Shown here: in pieces, positions 8,213 to 17,603 of the stretch
Position numbering within the stretch: position 1 is the first letter of the stretch
How the letters are laid out: every line of letters begins with the position of its first letter
Source of the DNA: Paragemmobacter kunshanensis
Lineage (GTDB): Bacteria > Pseudomonadota > Alphaproteobacteria > Rhodobacterales > Rhodobacteraceae
Reading direction: 5' to 3'
Assembly (NCBI RefSeq): GCF_011059185.1
Contig: NZ_JAALFE010000006.1
Location: forward strand, 62,001-126,000
Length of the DNA: 64,000 nucleotides
Notes under the pieces: model-generated
Told to the model about the DNA's origin: nothing
The model's database searches: none
What the model saw: only the letters and a program-made list of their open reading frames with translations
Position numbers and translations under genes: made by a program

Positions 8213-9929
8213 GCGGTACAACACGCGCCGTCCCGAACCGATGCCGGAGCCTGCGGCCCCCCAGGCCGTGCCGTCGCGCCCGGCCCTGCGCAACGCGCCG
8301 CAGACCATCGCCCCTGCCCCTGCCGCCGCACCATCCGGCCCGGCCCGCACGTCGGATGAGGCGCTTTTCGCCCAGACCGAGGACGGCTTCGGCAGCCAGC
8401 CCTTCCCCACCGCCGGGGCCAGCGCCGTCGCCGCCACGGCAGAGGAGGCGGGCTCGCCCGTCGCCAAGGATCAGGCGACGGATATCGATTCCATCCGCCG
8501 CGAAGGGCTGACGGGGCGGCAACTGCGCCTCGCCCGGCGCATGGCGCAGAAATACGGCCTGCCCGCCACATCTGATTTCGATGCCGTCCGCCTTCTGCGC
8601 CAGGCCGGGCTGGATCCCTTCCGCCCCAACCCCGTGGTCGAGATCGTGGCCGAAGACGAGGTTGCCGCCACAGGCCCCGCCCAGGCCGGGCCGGGCAACA
8701 TGATGCCGGTGCCCGCTGGCGCGCGCCTTCCCCAGACGATCAAGCCGGTCAAGATGCCCGCCCCGGGCGAAGAGATGAACCCCGCGGCCGAGATCCTGCA
8801 GATGCAGCGCGATCTGGCGCGGCGGCGGCGGCGGCGTTCGATGCTGATGATGGCGCGGCTGGTCTTCTTCGTCATGCTGCCCACGCTTCTGGCGGGCTTC
8901 TACTATTACCGCATCGCCACCCCGCTCTATGCCACGAAGACCGAATTCGTCATCCAGCAGGCCATGCCGCAGCAGACCTCCAGTTCCTCGCTCGGGGGCC
9001 TGTCGAATACGCCGATGGCCAACATGCAGGATTCGATCACCGTGCAGGGCTATCTGCAATCGCGCGATGCGATGCTGCGGCTGGATCGCGACATCGGCTT
9101 TCGCGATGTCTTCTCCGCCCCGGGGATCGACCCGATCCAGCGGCTCGATCCGGCGGCGACGAATGAAGCCGCCTACAAGATCTATCAGCGCAATGTCCGC
9201 GTCTCCTATGACCCGACCGAGGGCATCATCCGGATGGAGGTGATCGCCCCCGATCCGCAGGTTTCCGTCCGCTTCTCCGAAGCGCTGATCGGCTATGCCG
9301 AGGAACAGGTCGATCAACTGACCCAGCGCCTGCGCGAAGACGCGATGAAGGGCGCCCGCGAAAGCTATACCGAGGCCGAGGCAGCCCTGCTGGACGCGCG
9401 CCAGCGCGCGGTGACGCTGCAGGAAACCTACAAGGTGCTGTCCTCCGAGGTGGAGGTTGGCCTGATCACCGGCCAGATCGGCCAGCTTGAAGGGCAGTTG
9501 ACCGCCGACAAGCTGTCGCTGGCGCAGATGGAATCGAACGCCACGCCAAACCCCGCAAGGATGGAGCCGTTGAAGCGGCGCATCGCCACGCTGGAAAACG
9601 AAATCGCCATCCTGCGCGCCAAGCTGGTGGAGGAAGACAGTTCCGGCCAGTCGCTGGCCCGCGTGCAATCCGAGCTTGCCGTGGCCGAGGCCGATGCCGA
9701 AACCCGGCAGATGATGCTGGCGCAATCGCTGCAGGCGATGGAAACCGCCCGGATCGAGGCGAACCGTCAGGCGCGCTACATCTCGCTCTCCGTGGCGCCC
9801 GTCGCACCGGACGAGGCGACCTATCCCCGCGCATTCGAGAATACGATGGTGGCGATGCTGATCTTTGCCGGTATATACCTCGTCCTGTCGATGACTGCCG
9901 CAATCCTGCGCGAACAGGTCACGGCCTGA
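8196..9929 (+). CDS. Capsule polysaccharide export inner-membrane protein, KpsE/CtrB/BexC-like
   Basis: 577 residues. A long Pro/Ala-rich cytoplasmic N-terminus (about 1-205) precedes the first membrane helix (about 217-235). A large periplasmic region follows, with coiled-coil segments at about 370-540. The second helix is at about 548-568, near the C-terminus. This two-helix plus periplasmic coiled-coil layout is that of polysaccharide co-polymerase/adaptor proteins that link the inner-membrane ABC exporter to the outer-membrane channel. The N-terminal extension of about 200 residues is longer than in KpsE of E. coli. It overlaps the ATPase gene by 17 bp. Confidence 0.85.
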   Translation: MKLKVKRYNTRRPEPMPEPAAPQAVPSRPALRNAPQTIAPAPAAAPSGPARTSDEALFAQTEDGFGSQPFPTAGASAVAATAEEAGSPVAKDQATDIDSIRREGLTGRQLRLARRMAQKYGLPATSDFDAVRLLRQAGLDPFRPNPVVEIVAEDEVAATGPAQAGPGNMMPVPAGARLPQTIKPVKMPAPGEEMNPAAEILQMQRDLARRRRRRSMLMMARLVFFVMLPTLLAGFYYYRIATPLYATKTEFVIQQAMPQQTSSSSLGGLSNTPMANMQDSITVQGYLQSRDAMLRLDRDIGFRDVFSAPGIDPIQRLDPAATNEAAYKIYQRNVRVSYDPTEGIIRMEVIAPDPQVSVRFSEALIGYAEEQVDQLTQRLREDAMKGARESYTEAEAALLDARQRAVTLQETYKVLSSEVEVGLITGQIGQLEGQLTADKLSLAQMESNATPNPARMEPLKRRIATLENEIAILRAKLVEEDSSGQSLARVQSELAVAEADAETRQMMLAQSLQAMETARIEANRQARYISLSVAPVAPDEATYPRAFENTMVAMLIFAGIYLVLSMTAAILREQVTA

Positions 9930-9936
9930 GGACAAG

Positions 9937-10767
9937 ATGAAGCAAGTTGAAATCGGCGGGCTGTCGGTCAGCAATGACAGCCCGCTTCTGGTGATCGCCG
10001 GTCCCTGCCAGCTGGAAAGCCTGGATCACGCCCAGATGATCGCGGGCACCATGGCCGAGGCCTGCGCCAGGGCGGGCGCGCAATATGTGTTCAAGGCCAG
10101 CTATGACAAGGCCAACCGCACCTCTCTCAAGGGCCGTCGCGGACTGGGGATCGAGGCGGGGCTCAAGGTGCTGGAAGCCGTGCGCGCCATGGGCATGCCT
10201 GTCCTGACGGATATCCACGATGCCGAACAGGCGCGGATGGCGGCGGCAGTGGTGGATGTGATCCAGATCCCCGCCTTCCTCTGCCGGCAGACGGATCTTC
10301 TGCTGGCGGCGGGGGAGACGGGCGCGGTGGTGAACATCAAGAAGGGCCAGTTCCTGGCGCCCTGGGACATGGACAATGTGGCCGAAAAGGTCGCCTCGAC
10401 CGGCAATCAGCGCATCCTGCTGACGGAACGTGGCACCAGCTTTGGCTACAACACGCTGGTGGCCGACATGCGCGGCCTGCCCCGCATGGCCAGGACGGGC
10501 TGGCCCGTCATCATGGATGCCACCCATTCCGTGCAGCAACCGGGCGGCCAGGGCGGATCCTCGGGCGGGCAGCGCGAATTCGCCCCGGTGATGGCGCGCT
10601 GCGCCGTGTCGCTGGGCATTGCGGGCGTCTTCATCGAAACGCATGAGGCACCGGATACAGCGCCCTCCGACGGGCCGAACATGATCCCGCTGGCCGCCAT
10701 GCCCGCGCTGGTGGAAAGCCTGATGCAGTTCGACCGTCTCGCCAAGGCCGACCCGATCCGCATCTGA
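9937..10767 (+). CDS. kdsA: 3-deoxy-8-phosphooctulonate (Kdo-8-P) synthase
   Basis: 276 residues. The enzyme condenses phosphoenolpyruvate with arabinose-5-phosphate to Kdo-8-phosphate in the cytoplasm. Motifs include VIAGPCQLES (about 19-28), KASYDKANRTS, LTDIHD, LTERGTSFGYN and MDATHSVQ. Cys24 in AGPC is the metal ligand of the metal-dependent class; E. coli KdsA has Asn there, so this enzyme is probably metal-dependent (inference). It lies 7 bp after the KpsE-like gene. Kdo is needed for lipopolysaccharide core and also for the poly-Kdo linker of ABC-exported capsules, which explains the grouping. Confidence 0.96.
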   Translation: MKQVEIGGLSVSNDSPLLVIAGPCQLESLDHAQMIAGTMAEACARAGAQYVFKASYDKANRTSLKGRRGLGIEAGLKVLEAVRAMGMPVLTDIHDAEQARMAAAVVDVIQIPAFLCRQTDLLLAAGETGAVVNIKKGQFLAPWDMDNVAEKVASTGNQRILLTERGTSFGYNTLVADMRGLPRMARTGWPVIMDATHSVQQPGGQGGSSGGQREFAPVMARCAVSLGIAGVFIETHEAPDTAPSDGPNMIPLAAMPALVESLMQFDRLAKADPIRI

Positions 10768-10774
10768 TCGCCCG

Positions 10775-10800
10775 GTAGGGCGGGGTTAACCCCGCCCTAC
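10775..10800. repeat. 26-bp perfect palindrome after kdsA (dispersed repeat)
   Basis: GTAGGGCGGGGTT and its exact complement form a 13+13 bp perfect palindrome centred on TTAA, 8 bp after the kdsA stop. No T tract follows. A copy with the same left half occurs inside the nnrD coding sequence at 50721-50743, so this is a dispersed element and not only a terminator. Confidence 0.75.
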
Positions 10801-10892
10801 GATTCCCGTCGCCCGGATGCACCTTCGTGCATACGCCCTGCTGCACCGCGCATCTGCACCGGCCGCTGCACGCCCTCTGGCGGGATTTCCGC

Positions 10893-12071
10893 TCAGGCCA
10901 CCTGCCCCGCTGCCCAGCCCGAAGACCAGGCCCATTGGAAATTGTAGCCGCCCAGCCAGCCGGTGACATCCACCACCTCGCCCACGAAATAAAGGCCGGG
11001 CACCGCGCGGGCCTGCATCGTGCGGCCATCCAGCGCATCGGTATCCACGCCGCCCAGCGTCACCTCGGCTGTCCGGTAACCCTCTGATCCGACAGGACGA
11101 AGTTGCCATGCCCCGATCCCGGCAGCGATGCTGTCGATCTTCTGGCGCGACATCTCGGCCAGGGGTCCATCCACCCCGGCCCGCTGTTCCAGCAGGCGCG
11201 CCAGCTTCTCGGGCAGAAGCTTTCCCAGCGCCGTGCGCAGCGCCGCGCGGCCTGCGGCCTGCTTCTCGGCCAGCAGGAACCCCGCCACATCCCGCCCGGG
11301 CACCAGATCCAGTGTGATCGCCTCACCTTCCCGCCAATAGCTTGATATCTGCAGGATCGCGGGCCCCGATAATCCCCGATGCGTGAACAGCACCGCCTCG
11401 TCGAACCCCACCCGCCCCAGGCTCACCCGCCCCGCCAGCGACACCCCCGCCAGCGGCTTCATCCAATCCAGTTCCTGTTCGGCAAAGGTCAGGGGCACCA
11501 GCGCGGGTCGCGTCTCCGTCACCGGAATATCAAAGGATTCCGCGACCTTGTAGCCATATCCCGTGGCGCCCATCTTGGGGATGGACTTCCCCCCCGTGGC
11601 CACGATCACCGCCTCCGCCCGCACCAGTCCGCGGCCTGTCTCGACCTCGAATCCCCCGGCCACCCGGCGCAAAGCGCCAAGGCTGGTGTCCAGCCAGAGC
11701 GTCACCCCGGCCTCGGCCATGTCGCGCAGCAGCATGGCCACGATCTGCGTGGCCAACCCGTCGCAGAACAACTGACCCAGCGCCTTTTCATGCCAGGCAA
11801 TCCCCGCCGCATCGACCCGGGCGATGAAATCCTGGGCCGTGTAGCGCCGCAGCGCCGACAGCGCAAAGCGCGGATTTCGCCCGAGAAAACGGTCCGCCGC
11901 CGTGTGTATGTTGGTAAAGTTGCACCGCCCCCCGCCCGAGATGCGGATCTTCTCGCCCGCCGCCTTGGCGTGGTCGATGACCAGCACCTTTCGGCCCCGA
12001 CGACCGGCCTCGATCGCGGCGAACATACCGGCCGCGCCGGCCCCAAGGACGATGACATCGGTCTTTTGCAT
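10893..12071 (-). CDS. HI0933/YhiN-family FAD-dependent oxidoreductase
   Basis: 392 residues. The N-terminal Rossmann motif is VIVLGAGAAGMFAAIEA (about 6-22), followed by the family hallmark ISGGGRCNFTN (about 45-55). The second dinucleotide motif (VATGGKSIPKMGATGYGY) is central, and GLYFVGEVVDVTGWLGGYNF lies near the C-terminus. The HI0933 family includes flavoproteins of poorly known function; some related members reduce cyclic dipeptides or tRNA-like substrates, but none can be assigned here. The ATG at 12071 is preferred over an upstream frame extension that would run into tRNA-Gln. Confidence 0.92.
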   Translation of the reverse strand: MQKTDVIVLGAGAAGMFAAIEAGRRGRKVLVIDHAKAAGEKIRISGGGRCNFTNIHTAADRFLGRNPRFALSALRRYTAQDFIARVDAAGIAWHEKALGQLFCDGLATQIVAMLLRDMAEAGVTLWLDTSLGALRRVAGGFEVETGRGLVRAEAVIVATGGKSIPKMGATGYGYKVAESFDIPVTETRPALVPLTFAEQELDWMKPLAGVSLAGRVSLGRVGFDEAVLFTHRGLSGPAILQISSYWREGEAITLDLVPGRDVAGFLLAEKQAAGRAALRTALGKLLPEKLARLLEQRAGVDGPLAEMSRQKIDSIAAGIGAWQLRPVGSEGYRTAEVTLGGVDTDALDGRTMQARAVPGLYFVGEVVDVTGWLGGYNFQWAWSSGWAAGQVA

Positions 12072-12173
12072 GGCTCTCCCTAACCGCTTGGAAGCAGCGG
12101 CACAATCATGCAGAAATTCCTGCGCATCCCTCTTGCACCCCCCCGAAGCCTTCGCTAAACACCCCGGCACGGT

Positions 12174-12248
<75 letters not shown>

Positions 12249-12451
12249 GCCACCCGCGATGCTCGTGGCGTCCATGGTTTCTACCGACATTGGTGATAGC
12301 GCACTGCTCCGGGTGCCCCACAGGTTGCTCCAACTTGTTCGTCACATATGGCAACTAGCTCAGTCGGCTCCCTTGACGGAATAGATTGAGATTCGAGTGC
12401 ATCCGAGCCAGAATTCAATTGCTGCGACGTGCTTCTGGCTAGGGGATTGTT

Positions 12452-12931
12452 ATGCCCAAACGACTGAAAATAGGGGATGTTTTCGCAGTGCCCCTTCCGA
12501 ACGGGACGGCTGGGTATGTCCAATACGTCGCCGATGACGCGTCAATGCTCGATAGCTATGTGATCAGGGTGTTCCGGGGAGTATACGACCTAGCCGGTCC
12601 TCTAGACATTGCCGAGGTAGTGTCACTGGAGGTTGCATTCTACGCGCATGTCTTTCTCAAGGTCTGCGTAATGCACGGATTCTGGAAGAACGTAGGCAAC
12701 GCCCCAGTACCCGACAGAATTGAAGTGCTCTTTCGTGGCTGCTGGGACGATGGAAACCCGGACGTAAAGGTTTCGCGGCGTTGGTATGTATGGCGGATTA
12801 ACGAGCCTTTTCAGGAGATTGGAACTTTGAGCCCCACGTATGAAAAGGCAGAGATCGGAAGTGTCTTGCCGCCGCAAAGCATTGTCGAGCGGATGGTCAC
12901 CGGAAGGTACACCTTGGGACAGCCATTATAG
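12452..12931 (+). CDS. Imm26-like immunity protein (orphan)
   Basis: 159 residues, soluble. The start KRLKIGDVFAVPLPNGTAGY and the following beta-rich stretch (VQYVADDASM, IRVFRGVYD) resemble the Imm26 immunity family, whose members protect against polymorphic-toxin effectors. No toxin or secretion gene lies beside it, so it would be an orphan immunity gene against toxins of competing strains (inference). Codon and base use is lower in G+C than the neighbours, consistent with transfer. It is the only gene in the mini-island at tRNA-Gln. Confidence 0.55.
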   Translation: MPKRLKIGDVFAVPLPNGTAGYVQYVADDASMLDSYVIRVFRGVYDLAGPLDIAEVVSLEVAFYAHVFLKVCVMHGFWKNVGNAPVPDRIEVLFRGCWDDGNPDVKVSRRWYVWRINEPFQEIGTLSPTYEKAEIGSVLPPQSIVERMVTGRYTLGQPL

Positions 12932-13046
12932 TGCTCCTTTGTTTATCGAGACTGCCTATAGCCCTACTTGCCGTTTCATTTGCCACACGGGATGCCCCAC
13001 CCGCCATCCGCTACCGCAGAGACCCCTTGGCGGCCTCCATAGGTCA

Positions 13047-13068
13047 TCGAGTCCTAGCGCCCCAGCCA
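13047..13068 (+). repeat. Duplicated tRNA-Gln 3' end (att site)
   Basis: TCGA, one variable base, then TCCTAGCGCCCCAGCCA matches tRNA-Gln positions 12227-12248 with one mismatch (G for A at 13051). It includes the CCA end. Upstream bases TAGGT are also shared, with a short indel. Confidence 0.85.
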
Positions 13069-13180
13069 AAACCTTGTTCCCATGACATTTCAATCCCCGC
13101 TCGGCTCAGCGTTGTCCTATGGCGCCAGCGGTGCTAGGCAATTCTTGCGGCGTGTGGGCCGCGGCTTGCCGGGTGCGACC

Positions 13181-13435
13181 ATGGGGATCGAAAGTCTGTT
13201 TGTCATGCTGTTGGTCGGCGCGGTGGCCGGCTGGATTGCGGGAAAGCTGGTTTCCGGCTCTGGCTTCGGGCTGCTGGGGAATATGGCGGTGGGCATCCTT
13301 GGCGCCCTGATCGCCAGCTTCCTGCTGCCCCGTCTGGGATTCGGCTTTGGGGGCGGCGTGCCTTCGGCCATCCTCCATTCCACCATCGGCGCGGTGATCC
13401 TGCTGATCGTCATCCGGCTTATCAAGCGGGCCTGA
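13181..13435 (+). CDS. GlsB/YeaQ/YmgE-family membrane protein
   Basis: 84 residues with three hydrophobic segments and the family pattern VGAVAGWIAGKLVSGSGFG followed by GNMAVGILGALIASFL. The family is small inner-membrane proteins associated with stress responses (also called transglycosylase-associated). Biochemical function is not known. The ATG at 13181 gives the family's usual N-terminus; upstream codons in frame do not match it and overlap the island boundary. It ends 32 bp before a bidirectional terminator. Confidence 0.85.
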   Translation: MGIESLFVMLLVGAVAGWIAGKLVSGSGFGLLGNMAVGILGALIASFLLPRLGFGFGGGVPSAILHSTIGAVILLIVIRLIKRA

Positions 13436-13467
13436 AGCGCCACGCTCGGCTCTGGCCCGGAATGGAA

Positions 13468-13492
13468 AAAGGCCCGCCTGTGGCGGGCCTTT
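13468..13492. terminator. Bidirectional terminator between the YeaQ-like gene and nrdJ
   Basis: AAAGGCCCGCC/GGCGGGCCTTT, an 11-bp stem with loop TGT, has A and T tracts on the two sides. It serves the rightward gene ending at 13435 and the leftward nrdJ ending at 13516. Confidence 0.85.
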
Positions 13493-13515
13493 CCTGTCTG
13501 GCGACAGCGCCGGGA

Positions 13516-16500
13516 TCAGCTGCACCCGCTCGTGCCGCCGCAGGTGTTGCACTTCATGCAGGTGCCGTTGCGCACCAGCGTGTAGTTGCCGCATTCCCCG
13601 CAGGGATCGCCCTCATAGCCCTGCATCTTGGCCTTGGTGCGCGCATCCATGCTGACCGTGCCCGAGGCAAGCGCCGTGGTTGCGCCACCGCCCATGGTTT
13701 CGGGGATCAGCGTGTTCAGCGCGGCCACCGGATCCGTGCCGGTGGAGAGCGCTGTCGCCCCCATCCCGCCCTGGAACACCACAAGCTCTTGCGGCAGCCG
13801 CTTGCGCAGATAGCCGGTCGAGGAGATGGAGCGCAGCAGTTCCACCGACTTCGACGCAGCCGACTCGCTCACTTCGCCGAAGTTGCGCTTGCCCTCGTCA
13901 TCGCCGCGGCCGAGATCGTCGAAGGCGGCGCCTTGCGGTTTGACATGTGCGAGGTCGGTGCGGTCGAGATACGAAATCGCCAGTTCGCGGAAGATATAGT
14001 CAAGGATCGAGGTCGCGTTCTTGATCGAGTCATTGCCCTGCACCATGCCCGCCGGTTCAAAGCGGGTGAAGGTGAAGGCCTCCACGAATTCCTCCAGCGG
14101 CACGCCATATTGCAGGCCGACAGAGACGGCGATGGCGAAGTTGTTCATCATCGCGCGGAAGCCGGCACCTTCCTTGTGCATGTCGATGAAGATTTCGCCC
14201 AGGCGCCCGTCGCCATATTCGCCGGTCCGCAGATAGACCTTGTGGCCGCCCACGATGGCCTTCTGGGTATAGCCCTTGCGACGTTCGGGCAGCTTTTCGC
14301 GGTTGGTGCGGATGATTTCCTTCACCACGATCTTTTCGACGATCTTCTCGGCCAGAACGGCGGCCTTTTCCTGCGCGGACCCGGTGGCGAGGATCTCTTC
14401 GGCCTCTTCGTCATCCTCGACCAGCGCCGAGGCGAGCGGTTGCGACAGCTTCGACCCATCGCGATAGAGCGCGTTGGCCTTGATGCCCAGCGAGTGCGAC
14501 AGTTCATAGGCCGCCAGCGTTTCGGCGATGCTGGCCGAGTTGGGCATGTTGATCGTCTTGGAAATCGCGCCCGAGATGAAGGACTGCGCCGCCGCCATCA
14601 TGTGGATGTGGCTGTCGACCGACAGGTAGCGCGTGCCCTTCTTGCCGCAGGGATTGGCGCAGTCGAAGACCACGTAATGTTCCGGCTTCAGGAAGGGCGC
14701 GCCTTCCAGTGTCATCGTTCCGCAGACGTGATCGTTGGCGGCGTCGATCTGGGCCTTGGTAAAGCCAAGGTGGCGCAGCAGATCGAAGGTGGGATCGGCC
14801 AGTTTCTCGGCCGGGATGCCCAGGGTGCCCTTGCAGAATTCCTCGCCCAGCGTCCACTGGTTGAAGACGAAGCGGATGTCAAAGGCCGAAGGCAGGGCCG
14901 CGTCGATCTTTTCCAGCTCGCGCGGGCCGAAGCCATGCCCGATCAGCGCGGTATGGTTGATGCCGGGGCAGTTGCCCAGGCTGCCGTGACCCACGGCATA
15001 GGCGACGATCTCAGCGATCTGCGACGAGGCATAGCCCAGCGTCTCAAGCGCGGCAGGCACCGACTGGTTGATGATCTTGAAATAGCCGCCCCCGGCCAGC
15101 TTCTTGAACTTCACCAGCGCGAAGTCGGGCTCGATCCCGGTCGTGTCGCAATCCATCACAAGGCCGATGGTGCCGGTGGGTGCGATCACCGTGGTCTGGG
15201 CGTTGCGATAGCCATGCGCCTCGCCCATCGAAAGCGCCTCATCCCAGGCGGATTTCGCAAGCGCGACAAGGTTTTGATCGGGGCAGTTCACCTGATCCAG
15301 CGCGACGGGGTTGACGTTCAGCGCCTCATATCCCGCGGTTTCGCCATAGGCGGCGCGGCGGTGGTTGCGGATCACGCGCAGCATATGCGCGGCGTTGCGG
15401 GCATGGCCCGGGAAGGGGCCAAGCTCCTTGGCCATCTCGGCCGAGGTGGCGTAGGTCACGCCCGTCATCAGCGCGGTCAGCGCCCCGCACAGCGCGCGGC
15501 CTTCCTTGCTGTCATAGCCAAGGCCCATGTTCATCAGCAGGCCGCCGATATTGGCATAGCCAAGGCCAAGCGTGCGGAAATCATAGGAAAGCTGCGCGAT
15601 CTCCTTCGAGGGGAACTGCGCCATGGTGACCGAGATTTCCAGCGTCACGGTCCAGAGCCGCGTCGCATGCATATAGGCGGCGGCGTCGAACTTGCCGTCC
15701 TTGTAGAAGGTCAGCAGGTTCATCGAGGCCAGGTTGCAGGCCGTATCATCCAGGAACATGTATTCCGAGCAGGGGTTCGATCCGCGGATCGGGCCGTCTT
15801 CGGGGCAGGTGTGCCAGGCGTTCACGGTATCATGGAACTGGATCCCTGGGTCGGCGCAGGCCCAGGCGGCGTGGCCCACCTGATCCCACAGATCGCGCGC
15901 CTTGATCGTCTTGGCGACCTTGCCATCGGTGCGGCGGATCAGCGCCCAATCCTCGTCGTTCTTGACCGCGTTCAGGAAGGCATCCGTCACGCGGACGGAG
16001 TTGTTGGAGTTCTGGCCGGAGACGGTGATGTAGGCCTCGGAATCCCAGTCGGTGTCATAGGTCGGGAATTCGATCGAGGTGAAACCCTGACGCGCATATT
16101 GCAGGATGCGGTTCGTATAGGTGTCGGGGATCATCGCCTTCTTGGCAGACCGGATCGCCGCCTTCAGCGAGGGGTTCTTCGACGGGTCGACCGCATCTTC
16201 GGACGATCCGTCCCATTCCCGGATCGCGGCGAAGATCTCGTTCAGCTTCTGCTCATGCGCCTTGGAGCCGGCGACGAGAGAGGCGACCTTCTGCTCTTCG
16301 ATCACCTTCCAGTTCACGAATTGCTCGATATCGGGGTGATCCATGTCGCAGATCACCATCTTGGCCGCGCGGCGCGTGGTGCCGCCCGACTTGATGGCGC
16401 CCGCCGCGCGGTCGCCGATCTTCAGAAAGCCCATCAGGCCCGAGGATTTGCCGCCGCCCGACAGTTTCTCGCCCTCGCCGCGGAGGGAAGAGAAGTTGGT

Positions 16501-17196
16501 GCCGGTGCCCGAGCCGTATTTGAACAGCCGCGCCTCACGGACCCAGAGGTCCATGATCCCGCCTTCGTTCACCAGATCGTCGCTGACGGACTGGATGAAG
16601 CAGGCATGGGGCTGCGGGTGTTCATAGGCCGAGTCGGACTTCGTCAGCTTGCCCGTCTGGAAATCGACGTAGAAATGGCCCTGCGACGGGCCGTCGATGC
16701 CATAGGCCCAGTGCAGGCCGGTATTGAACCACTGGGGGGAGTTCGGCGCGGCCATCTGGCGCGCGAGCATGAAGCGCATCTCGTCGTAATAGGCGCGGGC
16801 GTCGGATTCGGCGGTGAAATAGCCACCCTTCCAGCCCCAATAGGCCCAGGCGCCTGCCAGACGGTCAAACACCTGCTTGGCCGAGGTTTCGCCGGTGAAG
16901 CGTTCGGCCTGCGGAAGTTCGGCAAGTGCGGCCTCATCGGGGACAGAGCGCCACAGGAATTCGGGAACGCCCTTTTCCTTCACGCGCTTGAGCCGCGCGG
17001 GCACGCCGGCCTTGCGGAAATACTTCTGCGCGATGACATCCGAGGCGACCTGGCTCCAGCCTTCGGGGACTTCCACCGCATCGTTGCGGAAGACGACCTT
17101 GCCATCGGGATTGCGGATTTCCGAAGTCGTCGTCGCAAAGGACATGGCCCCATAGGCGCCGGTCGTCTCGGTGGTAAACTTGCGCTCGATCTTCAT
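13516..17196 (-). CDS. nrdJ: Adenosylcobalamin-dependent (class II) ribonucleotide reductase
   Basis: 1226 residues, normal for the long class II enzymes of alphaproteobacteria. It reduces ribonucleotides to deoxyribonucleotides using a thiyl radical formed from B12. Seen motifs: PHACF with the first redox cysteine (C199); the central NPCSEY with the radical cysteine and glutamate; and a C-terminal zinc-ribbon-like tail with CGECG and CMKCNTCGG carrying shuttle cysteines. The ATG at 17196 is chosen because homology starts at [16 protein letters not shown]; the frame continues upstream without family similarity. A NrdR-like site covers the likely -10 box, so repression by NrdR is expected. Confidence 0.97.
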   Translation of the reverse strand: MKIERKFTTETTGAYGAMSFATTTSEIRNPDGKVVFRNDAVEVPEGWSQVASDVIAQKYFRKAGVPARLKRVKEKGVPEFLWRSVPDEAALAELPQAERFTGETSAKQVFDRLAGAWAYWGWKGGYFTAESDARAYYDEMRFMLARQMAAPNSPQWFNTGLHWAYGIDGPSQGHFYVDFQTGKLTKSDSAYEHPQPHACFIQSVSDDLVNEGGIMDLWVREARLFKYGSGTGTNFSSLRGEGEKLSGGGKSSGLMGFLKIGDRAAGAIKSGGTTRRAAKMVICDMDHPDIEQFVNWKVIEEQKVASLVAGSKAHEQKLNEIFAAIREWDGSSEDAVDPSKNPSLKAAIRSAKKAMIPDTYTNRILQYARQGFTSIEFPTYDTDWDSEAYITVSGQNSNNSVRVTDAFLNAVKNDEDWALIRRTDGKVAKTIKARDLWDQVGHAAWACADPGIQFHDTVNAWHTCPEDGPIRGSNPCSEYMFLDDTACNLASMNLLTFYKDGKFDAAAYMHATRLWTVTLEISVTMAQFPSKEIAQLSYDFRTLGLGYANIGGLLMNMGLGYDSKEGRALCGALTALMTGVTYATSAEMAKELGPFPGHARNAAHMLRVIRNHRRAAYGETAGYEALNVNPVALDQVNCPDQNLVALAKSAWDEALSMGEAHGYRNAQTTVIAPTGTIGLVMDCDTTGIEPDFALVKFKKLAGGGYFKIINQSVPAALETLGYASSQIAEIVAYAVGHGSLGNCPGINHTALIGHGFGPRELEKIDAALPSAFDIRFVFNQWTLGEEFCKGTLGIPAEKLADPTFDLLRHLGFTKAQIDAANDHVCGTMTLEGAPFLKPEHYVVFDCANPCGKKGTRYLSVDSHIHMMAAAQSFISGAISKTINMPNSASIAETLAAYELSHSLGIKANALYRDGSKLSQPLASALVEDDEEAEEILATGSAQEKAAVLAEKIVEKIVVKEIIRTNREKLPERRKGYTQKAIVGGHKVYLRTGEYGDGRLGEIFIDMHKEGAGFRAMMNNFAIAVSVGLQYGVPLEEFVEAFTFTRFEPAGMVQGNDSIKNATSILDYIFRELAISYLDRTDLAHVKPQGAAFDDLGRGDDEGKRNFGEVSESAASKSVELLRSISSTGYLRKRLPQELVVFQGGMGATALSTGTDPVAALNTLIPETMGGGATTALASGTVSMDARTKAKMQGYEGDPCGECGNYTLVRNGTCMKCNTCGGTSGCS

Positions 17197-17353
17197 CGCT
17201 GCCCCGTCTCCAGTTATGGCAGGGCCTGCGCCCCGTCCGATGTTTCTACCTGCCGCAAGACAAGGCTTCGCCACCCCCTGCCCCGTGGACAAAGGATCAA
17301 GGCAGCGCCAAGGCCGCCCCTTCTGCCGAGTTCTTTGCTTTGCCTCCCGGTAG

Positions 17354-17390
17354 CCACTACATCTTGTGGCCGTCCCGTCGGCTTCGTCAA
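17354..17390 (-). promoter_or_regulatory. nrdJ promoter with overlapping NrdR box
   Basis: On the minus strand TTGACG (17385-17390) and CAAGAT (17361-17366) are separated by 18 bp. CCACAAGATGTAGTGG (17354-17369) covers the -10 and fits the NrdR-box pattern (ACAC-w-A-t-A-T-a-T-w-GTGT), with mismatches at the two ends and at two central bases. Only one box is evident; a second at 21 or 31 bp was looked for and not seen. The rest of the 407-bp gap 17197-17603 shows no gene and no recognisable cobalamin riboswitch. Confidence 0.55.
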
Positions 17391-17603
17391 ACTGTCGTAA
17401 ACCGTGACTGCATTCAACGGGAATTTTGGGGTCCTGCGGGCGATTTTTCGCTTGACTGTTTTCCTGCAACAGGTCGGCGGAACGCCGCCATTCTGTGGAC
17501 AGCCCGGTGGAAAAACACCGGCGAAACTTTGGGACATCGGCGAATTCTGGCGCAATCGCGCGGGCTTGGATCAGGGATTTCACGGCAAGGTTGAATATGG
17601 CGA

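Larger units (their letters stand above)
12249..13068. mobile_element. 820-bp tRNA-Gln-associated mini-island (integration remnant)
   Basis: The segment is bounded on the left by the 3' end of tRNA-Gln and on the right by a 17-bp exact copy of that end (TCCTAGCGCCCCAGCCA), 22 bp if one mismatch is allowed. This is the footprint left by a tyrosine-recombinase element integrating at a tRNA 3' end. The interior is visibly poorer in G+C than the flanks and carries one Imm26-like gene. No integrase remains, so it is either a strongly reduced island or a passenger needing an outside integrase. Confidence 0.7.

Noticed and set aside
10775-10800. Simple rho-independent terminator for kdsA
   Set aside because: The palindrome lacks a T tract and has a related copy inside nnrD, so it is better described as a dispersed repeat, though it may still stop transcription.
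13462-17400. A 1312-codon open frame antisense to nrdJ
   Set aside because: It mirrors a certain gene in a GC-rich genome; the translation is rich in Arg, Gly, His and Gln with no domain. The same applies to long antisense frames over the MocR gene, eno, the GTA chimera, glnA and dddP.
17197-17603. A cobalamin riboswitch upstream of nrdJ
   Set aside because: No B12-box-like sequence or matching stem arrangement was found by eye; the NrdR-type site is better supported.
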